DNA from: Spongospora subterranea
Taxonomy: Eukaryota; Endomyxa; Phytomyxea; Plasmodiophorida; Plasmodiophoridae
NCBI GenBank assembly: GCA_900404475.1
Contig: OUQQ01000024.1
Coordinates: 1 to 64,000, forward strand
Direction of reading: 5' to 3'
DNA: 64,000 bases
Part shown: positions 1 through 10,204 of the stretch, piece by piece
How the letters are laid out: every line of letters starts with the position of its first letter
How positions within the stretch are numbered: position 1 is the stretch's first letter
Made by a program: the position numbers and the translations under genes
The notes under the pieces: generated by a model
The model's input: the letters and a program-made list of their open reading frames with translations, nothing else
What the model was told of the DNA's origin: nothing
The model's database searches: none

Positions 1-149
1 TAGTAACGCTAGTGTCATTACCAGGACGTGACTTAATGGGACTACCTAGCAGGAATAACTGAGGAATTGAACATTCTATCCGCCGGCGACTGAAAGATTT
101 CCCGGTCATTAGTAACGCTAGTGCCATGATCAGGACGTGACTGAACACA
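1..149. repeat. Short direct repeat, about 38 bp, two copies
   Basis: A segment beginning TAGTAACGCTAGTG and ending with a CAGGACGTGACT-like string occurs at about 1-36 and again at about 110-145, with a few mismatches. The window edge cuts the left copy, so the true repeat may be longer. No coding signal is visible here. Confidence 0.6.
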
Positions 150-689
150 ATTTAGTTTTTTGAGAGTGCCGTATTATCTGGGTGTTTCGTCGAATTTCAG
201 CCGTCCCCCGAACGGCACTGTGGAGGACGAGTAGATGATTTCTTAAACATCGTTTAGAATTGCCTCCATGTTGGCCGCCACTAGTGTTGCTGTTTGTAGA
301 ATCCCCGGCTGTAATGGGAAGCAGTCGGTTGGTGGGCGTCAAATGAGCGATGATTTCTTTCGCCTGATGATATGAGCAATCGTGCGCCAATTGGTACAAG
401 TTCAGACAACGAGTGATAAAAATATCGCGCTTCATGACAATCAGCGTGTTCAAAGATGAGTAAGAGGCATTTCTGGAGCATCATCGCGATATGTCCTTCA
501 CGCCAAATCGGACGCTCCAGTCCTAGTTCGTAATCCTGAGCGGGTAAGGTGCCTTTAAAAGCGTTTTCGGTGTCCGTTGATGGGCTGGCTGTTGCCCCGG
601 AAATTCCTCTGTCAAGCCGCATCTTTGAACGAACATAGAAGCGTGAAAATATAACGGTGTTGCTTTAAATATAGTACATAAGTTGAGCT

Positions 690-1380
690 TTGCAGTTAAC
701 AACAATGAATATGGAATGAAGTTCCCTTTGGCGGACGGAAGGTATCCAAAATGGCAACGTTCGTGAAAACCATTCCTAACCCCATAGGAAACAAGAAAAA
801 ACATTCCGCTAAGTGTCAGGAAGCAGCCAGAAAGGATGTTGAAATGGCCTTTGGGTTTTGCAGGCACGGTTTCGAATTGTCCATAGCCCATGCAAGCTGT
901 GGAATGCAGACCTAATGAAGCAAATCATCATCCCGCGGTTAGTTTACATAACTTTAACCGAAAGGCCACTTTGCGCTATCATGTGGCCACCTGCCATCCA
1001 AGCGGATACGAATACCTCAAAGGAGAATCGCGCGGACCGGTAATTATTTTCTGCATGTGATACGAGTGTTGCTTCATTGTTTTATAGGGCAGCCCTTGCC
1101 AGATTTTTAGCACGCAACTTGAAGGAACCGTGCGTCCAAGGGTCATCGGATGATATTGTCCTGGAACGTCGACGACGCTCGTGCTACAACCCGTCTGAAA
1201 CGGACGTTGCATCTGAAATTAAAGATCTCACTGAGATCCTGCCACCGGCGATTCTGAGTTCCGACGGATCGTTTCCAGGCCATTGGGGTTAGGAATGGTT
1301 TTCACGAACGTTGCCCAATTTGGATAATTTCCGTCCGCCAAAGGGTACGTCATTCCATATTCACTGCTGTAAAGCTTGCC
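690..1380. repeat. Inverted repeat, two ~90 bp arms
   Basis: The segment at about 697-785 reappears as its reverse complement at about 1287-1371 with roughly 85-90 % identity. Shared blocks include GGTTAGGAATGGTTTTCACG and TTCCGTCCGCCAAAGGG. The arms enclose about 500 bp with no convincing gene. This could be a foldback or MITE-like element, or two inverted copies of a dispersed repeat. No terminal motif or target-site duplication was recognised. The rest of 150-1690 shows only short overlapping open frames without family signature. Confidence 0.7.
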
Positions 1381-1691
1381 CTAGGAGATTCGCCTATAAG
1401 AAAATCGGGGAATAATGAAGACCTGTCCAGCACATTGATGTCGTTATTTGAGCCTGGCATACCGAATCCATCCATAAGTCCTGAGTAGCGACTGCCCTCC
1501 TCAGGGACTTGATAGAAAGTTTTACTGTAGAGACCAATGGTCGAGATGTGTTCTGTCGAGATACCTCAAAAGACTTCTCACGATAATTTTAGCCCATTGC
1601 AGTAATAGATTGATTTGGCTGGACCTTTTGGGTCCATGTCGCCCTTGTAATAGGTTTATTATGATATACTGTTAGATTATGTATTTGACAA

Positions 1692-2003
1692 TCATTGCTG
1701 GGACATCTCCACCAGAGTTTCTGCACATTCATATTCCAATATGGCGAAAGCGCTGCAATCGTCCGGACAACCTGAGCTGGAAGAACTTGAGCTGGTTGCA
1801 GCTGGGGAAACAGGCTGTTCATGAGAAGAGACGTTGTCCCTGGCTTGCTGAACACGATCAATGCAGGTTTCCGCGCGATTCAGTCGAACACATCGTTGAC
1901 AGGGGCGCTCTGTTCCACATCGTGCTTTAGCTCGGACACAGCACGAACACGCCACCTGAGTTGTCTTGCGCGATGAACGTTCTTCGCCTTTAGGGAATAT
2001 CAT
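1692..2003 (-). CDS. Zn(2)-Cys(6) binuclear cluster protein, short
   Basis: The frame encodes about 103 residues starting MIFPKGEERSS. Residues about 16-50 contain the fungal-type zinc cluster spacing C-x2-C-x6-C-x5-C-x2-C-x7-C, with the typical basic stretch between the second and third cysteines and RPCQRC in the middle. Family knowledge: such clusters bind DNA as transcription factors, are abundant in fungi and also occur in some protists. A serine run follows, and the frame stops soon after. No activation or middle-homology domain is visible, so this is either a very short regulator, the first exon of a longer gene, or a truncated copy. The exact start is not certain by one or two bases. 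Confidence 0.6.
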   Translation of the reverse strand: MIFPKGEERSSRKTTQVACSCCVRAKARCGTERPCQRCVRLNRAETCIDRVQQARDNVSSHEQPVSPAATSSSSSSSGCPDDCSAFAILEYECAETLVEMSQQ

Positions 2004-2269
2004 CTTCCGTGAGTTGGAACGAATGTAGTTAGTTGATTAGAGATATGAGGATGAGGTGACCTTCAGCGACGAGGGAACCGGCAAACGGCCGAATTGGGTC
2101 GGCCGATAGAGACAATAATAGCCTAAATCGGTCAATTCATTGTCACCGACTTGTGTATCAACTAATAACAACCATAAATTGGCCATTAATAAGCTGTTAA
2201 CATTATTCGGCTGTATAGACAAAGCAATTGACAGATATCACCTGATCGCAGAGACGTAATTTATAGACT

Positions 2270-3870
2270 TAAAATCTAATGTAGATTGTTGTTCCGTGTG
2301 CTCGTCCGTTGTGAAGACACATCGACACACCACACACTATGACACTTAGGAATTCTGTGATAAAATGGAACTTGATGTCGATGTGTTTAGTTCGAGAATC
2401 TGTCCTGGAGTTGTCGCATATCGCTAGGCATCCTTGTTTGTCACCAAACACGTTGTTCGGCCTTGTAGTCTAGCTAACTCGTTGAGAAGTGTGGGCCAAT
2501 TATATTGGGCCATGTACAGAGGATGTAGCTACCGTTGACTAGGGTTTACTCTTCCAGATGATTGGGGAACTTGCCATTGTGTTGGCGGATCCTGTCGTTG
2601 ATTTTCGACTGACTATGTCTTGTCCCTAATCACTAATCGGAGTATGAGGCCATGATGGGGTTTTCGCTTCGGGAATAAACGATGCCATATTCCTGTGTAC
2701 AAGATGACTTGCGGCTGTTTAGTGTTCTGATCAGGGATTAAATATGTGTCTGGCACAGCGATTCAATGAAGGTCGATATATCCGGTCGTCTGTGAGTAGC
2801 GAATAATAAGCTCAATCGACCAGGCTCATCCTAGCGCGCTCCTCCTCGTCTTTGGTCTCCATGATCTTGTTCAGATAGTAACCTGCTTGGTCAGGGGTCT
2901 TTGTTGCTTGGCAGGAAGTCAGGTTAAACTACATCAGTGGATTGATTAAGCGAATATGGTGCCCTCATCCCGATCATAAATGACATTCATTTGGAACTGA
3001 GCTGCCAGCCCCTTCACGACCCGTTGACGTCATTTGTCATCAAATGAGAGGAGAAACCCTTGACCACCAATCTTCCATTAAATTTATCGCCAATTCCAGT
3101 TATTTTCCTTTCTAGGCACTGTAAATCGTCATCTTAGTTTGATCGGTCTGATCTCAGGTACATAGGGAACGAATGTAAACTTTTTGAATCCTCCATGTTT
3201 TTTTGTATTCTTTCAGAAATGCATCTCACGAACCCCTATCGTTACGACCAGAGACAGGTTTTTCGAGTGATGAGTGGTATATCGATATCGGTGGATAACG
3301 TACTGGATCTATAACGGGCTGGGGAGATAAACTTCCATCAAGACGATAGGGGAATTATGTCATGCGTCTGAACATCTCCAGACAACAGGTGCCCCGTCTT
3401 GCTCGATATGTCTCATCTCGTCTACCTGGGACTTCTTCACCGTTGAACTGGACTTGATCGATTTCGTTCTCAAAGTGACGATCATTGGTGCTCCTGACGT
3501 CTTCGTCTTCCGATGCATTTCCTGGTTTGCCTTGTTGGTAAATTGTACCCCAAACTCGCTCCTGGTTCCTCTGTATAGGTTCCTTCCAAACTGTCGAATT
3601 TTCCATAACTTTCACTCTTCTACTGACACGAAACCTTGTTCTGTATCGGATCCCATAGCTGATATGCTTTTTGCGTTTGACTATATCCAATTAACATTCC
3701 TTTCCTTGCCAAGGATCTATTTGAACGTTGCCATCAGATCGTTGCCAAAACCCGCGCCATTTCACTCAAATCGATTTTGACGCGTCCCTGGTTCCTATTC
3801 CAAGCGACTGCGACAAACGTATACGTTTTCAAGTCGTTCAAGAACATGGGGAAGAGACCAAATCTGAATA
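2270..3870 (-). mobile_element. Degenerate Ty1/copia retrotransposon remnant
   Basis: On the minus strand several frames, broken by stops and shifts, carry copia polyprotein landmarks in the right order. About 3590-3870 has the late integrase motif KGMLIGYS...KAYQLWDP (the FVGYS...GYRLWDP block). About 2578-2625 has SRKSTTG from the RNase H start region. About 2346-2458 has an RNase H stretch with DN near its start and RTKHIDIKFHFI. The distance between integrase and RNase H is far shorter than in an intact element, so most of the reverse transcriptase is gone. No open frame spans it, and no long terminal repeats were found. It is inferred to be an inactive, old insertion. Confidence 0.75.
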
Positions 3871-4410
3871 TCATCCCGGATGATACAGATGTCGAGCTCG
3901 GTGCCCTGGAGAAAGGCTGGTAGAAATAGACTGAAGTTCATGAAAGCTGGAACATCTGTTACTTTCAGAGAGGCTTGGATTCTTTATCTTTTCATAGGGG
4001 TCCAAACTAAGCCTGTTTCCATCAAAAGTGTGCTGTAATGATCGACCATCCTGCATGTGAGAAATTTCACAGGGGTCTGACAGACCGACAGACTGGGCGT
4101 TATTCTCACGGATGTGCTGCATCAAATCATCCTGCATATGAGACGTTGGCCCACAAGAAAGTATCTGTTGAATTAAACCTTGGTTCACAGGTGGGCCAGA
4201 CGAAGCCTGCAAAGCCATCTGACACAACCTGACCAGAAATCTTTGTAATTCGGTCATTGCAGTGGAATATGAGCTTGAGTGTGTAACTTTTTGAAGGTAA
4301 CTCCGTGCGGTGATCATTGAGTGTGTAAACTGTACTCTATATGCAGTAGCAGAAATAGATTTGAGTGTGTAATTGTGCGCAGCCTCTGAATGTGTAATGA
4401 GTGTGTACAC
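3871..4410 (-). other. Open frame of 179 codons, no recognised product
   Basis: A continuous minus-strand frame lies directly upstream of the copia integrase remnant. It shows no gag zinc knuckle or protease motif and overlaps a tandem GAGTGTGTAA motif. It may be relic 5' sequence of the element or chance. Treat as unsupported. Confidence 0.15.
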
Positions 4411-4412
4411 AC
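4268..4412. repeat. Recurrent GAGTGTGTAA motif, 4-5 copies
   Basis: The 10-mer GAGTGTGTAA (or a one-base variant) appears near 4274, 4319, 4361, 4388 and 4398, often preceded by TTT or ATT. Further GTGTGTA strings occur near 4845-4875. Spacing is about 45 then 27 and 10 bp, so it is not a perfect tandem array. Between 4412 and 4900 I see no gene. Confidence 0.5.
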
Positions 4413-4916
4413 TAAAATCAGGGGACTCTTATTAAACCTGTGTAGTTACTGCGTGAGCTTCCAGGGCGGCGCAGCCTCCTGTAGTGGGCGTGACCTCGTA
4501 GAATGAGCGTGACCAGATGCTGGCAGTGCGGGGTTCCCCTGAGACTACAATTTTTCAGCATTCAGGGTCGAATCGGGGAATTGGGGCCTTATATGGGACA
4601 GCCTTACTGTAGCCTTCGTTTGCATGGTATTCGACATCTGTCTCATTTATGTTTAGGTTCACGTCGGATTTGAGTTGGAAAATATCTTTTCCATGCTCTT
4701 GAACGACTTCAAAAAGTGAATGTTTGTCGCAAAGTCAAATCGATTAGGTACAGGTATGGTTGAATATCATTCCGTTCCCCGGAGTGTGAGTCACGGTGTC
4801 ACCCCTCCTGTTCTCATACACGGAGTAGCGATTATGATTTCAGTGTGTACCTCGGTACAGTACCTAGTGTGTAGTGGTAAATGCCGATCCTGAAATAACA
4901 CCCATTGTTGCTACAG

Positions 4917-5231
4917 ATGGATATTTCGGACACGGACCGCATTAATGCTGAACTGATCGACGAATCCGTCCCCATCGAGGAACGATGGCAGACCTTCAAA
5001 CAAGTTTTCAAGAAAAAATACCCTGATCCTGCCGAAGATGCAGAACGCCGATCCGTCTTCAATCACAATGTAGAACAGATTAATAAGCACAACCGTGCTT
5101 TCGAGAACGGCGAGGTATCCTTCTCGCAAGGTGTCAATCAGTTCGCGGATCTCCGTGCCACAGAATTCAAAGCTTACGTGAGAAAGCATGGCGGAAAGAA
5201 TGATCGCCAAGTTGACGAACCTTCATCATGA
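4917..5231 (+). CDS. Stand-alone cathepsin propeptide inhibitor (I29) protein
   Basis: The protein is about 104 aa starting at the ATG at 4917 (MDISDTDRIN). Residues about 20-85 match an I29 cathepsin propeptide: W..FK..F.KKY, then an ERFNIN-like helix (R..VFNHN...I..HN), then GVNQFADL with a following EF. No peptidase domain follows; a stop comes 20 residues after the I29 fold. Known relatives of this layout (CTLA-2, crammer, salarin) are free inhibitors of cathepsin L-type proteases. A full cathepsin L gene with the same GVNQFADL motif lies at 10.2-11.5 kb, so it is inferred to restrain that or a related protease. No signal peptide is evident, although an upstream exon ending at the CAG just before the ATG cannot be ruled out. 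Confidence 0.75.
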   Translation: MDISDTDRINAELIDESVPIEERWQTFKQVFKKKYPDPAEDAERRSVFNHNVEQINKHNRAFENGEVSFSQGVNQFADLRATEFKAYVRKHGGKNDRQVDEPSS

Positions 5232-5558
5232 TTTGGAAGGATCATCCAGTTGATATTTCGGTATGAACCGTTATGATTACATTCAAATAAATTTCGAAAA
5301 CTTCAGCCAAATTTCGGGGGATATTGCCAGTTGTGCTCTTATCAGCATGTTATTATTTCGCTCAACCTGGATATATTCTCAGCGAACGGCCTTGGACCAC
5401 CAGGTTAATTTCGCAATATCTTGAATTTCCGAAGTTTGGTCAGAAGAGACCAAAGGTTGCACGGACGTATATCAAGGTTTATTCACACGATCGTCATGTA
5501 CGGTTATTGGGATCTTTTCATCAGGATTAGGTAGGTGTCGGTTGATGAGATTCACCAG

Positions 5559-6992
5559 ATGACGGAAGAAGAAACGAGCCAAGGGGCTCATGGGCAGGAC
5601 ATCAGCAATGATGGCAGACCGATTCCAGTAGACTTTGTCGTTATGCCAGAGGCTTTACGCATCGATGAAACTTTTCCATCTGATGCCTTCGTGGCTGCCG
5701 CACGTGCCAGCGTTGCCACGAGAATCCGAGCATTACCAGACCGACTTCGCTTGCAATATCAAGGACGCGATCTTAAAGACAACCAACACCTCACAGATCT
5801 CGGAAACGGCAATCGCATCGCGATATATGTCTACAACGAACTCAGAGGCGGCGCCCCGAAATCGACGTCGCAGTGGAAGGACGTAATAGACGTAAACCAC
5901 GATAACGGGGACGGATCTCGACCTAAAGTAATCCGTGTCGCTATTGAGCGTCCAATGGCAGAAAAACCATTCATAGGAGGGTTGGCTAATCGGCTCACCG
6001 GGAGAACCTTCCATCATGGCGTCTCGCAAACGGATGACCAGGAGCGACTGCTATACCGGAAATCTGTTGATCCACACCAGCGTCATCGCACGACACAGAC
6101 TATCGACGTGGCGTCAAGGACGGTTCAAACCTCACGAGAATCTGGTACACAGATGCAAAGGCCAGGGCTCGTATTAGATTCATCCAGGGATCGTGAGGTT
6201 CAAACCAGGACCTACATTGACGCCGATGAAGTTCATGCCAGGCACCTTCAGAAAATCATTCAAATACAGTGCTTCGTGAGAAGCAGGTTCGCGTGCCGGC
6301 GGGTACTAGCACTGCTTAATCTGCGAATGACGCTCACTAACCAGACTCGTGAATCGCAAGATCGTTTGGAAGCCACTGAAAGTGTGAAGCGTGATCTTGA
6401 AATCAATAAGCGTTTGCATCCGAAGAAGGCAGAAGATTTTGCAGTTCTATTCGAGGAATTGGAAATGTGGTGCGTGCAGGAGACAGAACGAATTCAACGC
6501 ACAACGGAAAACCATTCTAAAGACAGGCACCGTCTGATGCGGGAACTTCTTAACAAGGAAGTGCGTCTTCTGCAAACGATTGACCGATTGCGTTTTGCCG
6601 CATCCATCATCATGAAGAAGAACGGCGAACGCCAGCGCTTGACGAACATGGCAGCACCGAAAATCTGGACGTTATCGGACGGCGAGAAGATTCTCGTCCA
6701 GGACCCACATTCATTGCGCGCTCGTGACTTACATGAATTACATACCGCCTTACGATTGAGGTCTGTTACTGTTGATGAACGGTTAGACATGCTGCTGCAC
6801 GTGAAATGGATTGTGAAGAGATTCGACAGCGCGTTGACGCGAGAAATTAGTGAGCTGATAGACCGTGAGGCTGATATGCTGACGCGAGGTCGCCCTGATA
6901 CAAGCCTGTCTGGTTTACGCCATCGTATTACCAATATGTTCTATAGGTTCGTTTGCATACCCGAATTTAACCCACAAGCGGTCAACAGTTGA
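5559..6992 (+). CDS. IQUB: IQUB-like axonemal protein (ubiquitin-like + IQ motif)
   Basis: One uninterrupted exon of about 477 aa from the ATG at 5559. Residues about 20-95 form a ubiquitin-like domain (VDFVVMPEAL...RLQYQGRDLKDN). Then comes the IQUB-specific block FIGGLANRLTG..FHH, and an IQ motif near IIQIQCFVRSRFACRR. Next is a coiled region with HPKKAEDFAVLFEELEMW, and the diagnostic tail LTREISELIDREADMLTRG...LRHRITNMF. These match animal IQUB closely. Family knowledge: IQUB binds calmodulin through the IQ site and belongs to the radial-spoke-1 region of motile axonemes. The frame stops right after FNPQAVNS, where animal IQUB continues with a Cys-containing C-terminal region, so this version is shorter or has a missed distal exon. 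It supports a motile flagellum in this organism. Confidence 0.9.
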   Translation: MTEEETSQGAHGQDISNDGRPIPVDFVVMPEALRIDETFPSDAFVAAARASVATRIRALPDRLRLQYQGRDLKDNQHLTDLGNGNRIAIYVYNELRGGAPKSTSQWKDVIDVNHDNGDGSRPKVIRVAIERPMAEKPFIGGLANRLTGRTFHHGVSQTDDQERLLYRKSVDPHQRHRTTQTIDVASRTVQTSRESGTQMQRPGLVLDSSRDREVQTRTYIDADEVHARHLQKIIQIQCFVRSRFACRRVLALLNLRMTLTNQTRESQDRLEATESVKRDLEINKRLHPKKAEDFAVLFEELEMWCVQETERIQRTTENHSKDRHRLMRELLNKEVRLLQTIDRLRFAASIIMKKNGERQRLTNMAAPKIWTLSDGEKILVQDPHSLRARDLHELHTALRLRSVTVDERLDMLLHVKWIVKRFDSALTREISELIDREADMLTRGRPDTSLSGLRHRITNMFYRFVCIPEFNPQAVNS

Positions 6993-7249
6993 TTAGTGTT
7001 AATAAACCAGTGAAAAGATTACGAATATACTGTATATTACGACACAGCTAGAGGAACAGGTGCAGCAGGAGTCGCGACTCGCGATTCAACAAACACTTGC
7101 TTGCGCACATCCAATGTCGAACGTGAAAACGTATTGTAATATAAATAGAATAATGAAGAGCCTGCGTATGAAAATATATAGAGAATGCCAGCAGAGCGCT
7201 GGATGAATGGTGAACTGGAGGATGACACAGCATATGGCGACAGACTGAT

Positions 7250-8925
7250 TCAGACTATGGCGTCCGGAGCTAGAAGAGGTACAGTCAATCGCTGGCCGCG
7301 CTCGTCAATCATGTCAGAGAAGAAAAGTCGCTCGCGGATCAGTAAGTGTCGTCGCATTTCTTTAAGCATGGCATCGTACGAAGGGCTCATCCGAAATCGG
7401 CGAAGGGTGAAGTGCTCCATTTGATGGTAAACGTCAGCGGCCGGTTGTGCAAATAAGTCATCTGGCAACGGTCCAGTGCTCTCATTCACCAAAAGGTTGA
7501 TTTTCTGGACTTCTGGAGAATTCAAATCGACGTCAAGGGCCAAACTTCGTGGTGAATCCCTTTTCAGGTACGTGGCGAATATGCGTCTGGCGTCTCGTAA
7601 TCTGGCATTGGGGTCCCGCTCATCAGGGAACATCTTGGCTTGAATAAAGAACTGCAGTGACAATCTTAATTACCGATGAGCAATACATTCCATTCCATTA
7701 CCTCCAGTAGACAGCAGTCGTTGTCGGCGGCGACAAAATCGTGGAAGAATGTAAAATAAAGCGGGTCGGAAAGAATACCGGACAAAGTCAGGGCGCGCTC
7801 GGGTCGAGGAACAATGGGCACAGGTGGAACAACTTGGAAAGACCGCCGTAATGGAATCGCAATCGATGCCGCAAAACATGATAATGCACGAGCCACAGAT
7901 ACGAAATGGGATGGGTCATATGACTTGGATGGATACAAAGCCGCCTCCACATAGATGATAACAAATACAGTCTACATAAGCGAAAATGGGCTCGGACAGA
8001 ACTGACAGAAAATCAAACATACCTGAGCGAAAAATACCAAACCGAGTTCGTTGTGGATACCAAAGGTTTGACACGATCGGTATACTGAGACGAATAACAA
8101 ACCTAATACTATCAGGGCAATGCAATTACCAAACAACAAAAATATAAGCGATGCAGCGCCGTCCTCGGCACATTCGGAATACGTAGGATGAGTGACGACC
8201 TTCCCCGAGGTCAAGAAAGGTTCGATCGACGTGAATAGCATTGGAATGCTTATAGCAAAAAAGAACATACGAACGAGCCCGGCGTCGCTGATCGTGTACA
8301 TCCAATGAACATAGCGGGGTTCTGTATCGCCAGCATGAAAAATAACGTGTAAGCGCCATCCAAGGATAAAATAAGGAATAACGGAAGCGAACGATGCGAC
8401 GCTCACGGCCCATCGTGCGATAAAACTGCATAGAATGTTTTTGGGTAAGACATGGCAAACCATGAGCACGTCGTAGACGAGGACCAATAGGCTAGAAACA
8501 ACAGCACAAACTGCCAACGGTAGGCAAGTTTGCGCCAAAGGAGGATGGGACCGGCGCACAAACGCCAGAAAAACGGTGGCAGAGACCGAAGTGAGGGTGG
8601 AAAATAAGGCAATGAAGAGGACCCATACTGGCACATATGGGGCTGCCAACAATCCGCTTAGAGATAACACGGCGACCAGAGCGATGGCCGATGCTGGCCG
8701 CGCCCGGGCGACAAGCTCCATAGCGTCACGATATAAAAAAGGTGAAGACTGGCGGGATAGGCCACATCGGCCGTCCCCTTCCCAGGTATTCGGTAATGGA
8801 GCCGTGATGGAAATTCCTTTTCCAGCGAACAAAAAGGTAGCCGGCGCGGACTCAGTGGCCTGTTGGCGATAAGCGACCTTGAATTGGAGAGGTAGATTCG
8901 GGTGGGCGCTACCGATGTCCGCCAA
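7250..8925 (-). CDS. Seven-transmembrane receptor fused to an RGS domain (copy 1)
   Basis: Proposed exons are 8023-8925, 7687-7971 and 7250-7651 on the minus strand; each length is a whole number of codons. Exon 1 has six hydrophobic helices (for example ALVAVLSLSGLLAA, ASLIFLLFGNCIALIVLG). Splicing CAG|GTATGT to GTAG|ACT adds the seventh helix (LGLVFFAQ-TVFVIIYVEAALY). The cytoplasmic tail is an RGS fold: LSGILSDPLYFTFFHDF, then an ARRIFATYL-like helix, then LFAQPAADVYHQM and F..SPSYDAMLKEM. Family knowledge: RGS domains speed GTP hydrolysis by G-alpha, and 7TM-RGS fusions such as plant RGS1 are self-deactivating receptors. The start is uncertain: the frame opens upstream of the first good ATG at 8721, so an upstream exon may exist. 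The second intron (7652-7686) is only 35 nt, shorter than the ~50 nt norm. Confidence 0.82.
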
Positions 8926-10200
8926 TCAACAGACTGATGTACACCAAAATAACATACACTGTCAGTGGTCAATGATGGGATGCGCCCCCAAGGTTGCAGT
9001 GCACGTGGTCGAGAGGGGGAGGCGGTGCAGGACTGCAGACGACCGGTCCGGGTCTCGATCAATCACCTCTCACAAACACCTCAGATCAGTCAGGAATCAG
9101 TTGACCTTTGACCGGTCGCGCACGTTCTGTATTGTATTGGCGGAGTTGATAGGCAGTCTCCCTCAAATAACCAAAAGGTAAACTTCATTCAAGTAATGTC
9201 GATTCCAAAAGCCACGTCGTTCACTCTTATTTTACTGCGGCGTCGGTTTGCTTGCACAATCAGAGGACATCCCATAGGTGGTAGTCATTGACTCATCAAT
9301 ATGGCACTTTGGATTTGGGTCAAAACCAGCATCAAATGGGTACAATCTGACCGACTGTTGGTTGGAGCAAACGAAACGTTCTCTCGGTGTCCATCTCGAT
9401 AAGAAACTATCAATTTTTGCCCAATTTACTGATCGGAAACATGTGATGGGGGTTCTATTCATTCCTTGGGACGCGCGCTCCAACCTTGATTGTCAATTGA
9501 TGTTGCAAACAGTATATGCTGCTCCACCAGAAACTGGCGTCATAAACTTTCATTGAAAATTCCAGATGTTGCCACAAATATAACGCAAAAGTAAATCAGC
9601 AGAGATGCATTAAACAGTTACAACACAGCAATCGATTGCACCCAATCTGCGTCAATCAAATCTGTAATCATAATGCTTGGTTCCTGTCTGTCCAATGTAA
9701 AGGCATGGGTTTGAAACCCCCATGGCATCTCCAGAATTATTATTACTACATGCAAGTCACTTCGGAAGTTGGCTATTATCGACGGGTGATGTTTCTTTGG
9801 CAGCCATTTTTTGCCTATAATCTCAGCAACGGGGCTTGCGACTTAGAATCCGCCCAATCAATCACTCCTAGGTTCTCCAACACGTCGTGGAGATATATAT
9901 TCTGACTTCAAACAAACAATCAAATAAGTCGAATAGTGTTTGGGGTTTCATCCAATACTCCTGTATATCTATGTTGAGGTTGAATCATGAGCAGGATTCA
10001 TTGAATGCCCATTTCGTTATTTATCGAAAATCTTCGTTTTGGACTGTTTAATATAGCAGGGTTCAAACCGTCTACCACTTGTAAATATCAAGTCAACTTC
10101 GCCTAGGTTAGCTTTACAGCCATTCATCATCGCCATATATCGACAATCAATTGCAAACAATGATTACAAAAGACTGTTTTAGAAAGACAAGGTGTAGTAT
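8926..10200. other. No gene recognised
   Basis: About 1.3 kb between the 7TM-RGS gene and cathepsin L. Short open frames exist on both strands but lack family motifs, and splice joining gives nothing convincing. The part just left of 9060 could hold a missing 5' exon of the receptor gene. From 9560 the sequence becomes AT-richer. Confidence 0.5.
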
Positions 10201-10204
10201 TTGA

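Noticed and set aside
1692..2003. Using the Zn2Cys6 finger to call the organism a fungus
   Set aside because: Such fingers also occur in other protists. Cathepsin L, IQUB and a single-bromodomain BET protein do not specifically support a fungus, so the lineage is left open.
4268..4412. GAGTGTGTAA motif as telomeric repeat
   Set aside because: Spacing is irregular, the motif is embedded in single-copy sequence, and genes continue on both sides.
5535..5558. Upstream GTG start for IQUB
   Set aside because: The in-frame ATG at 5559 suffices, and the preceding bases look like non-coding leader.
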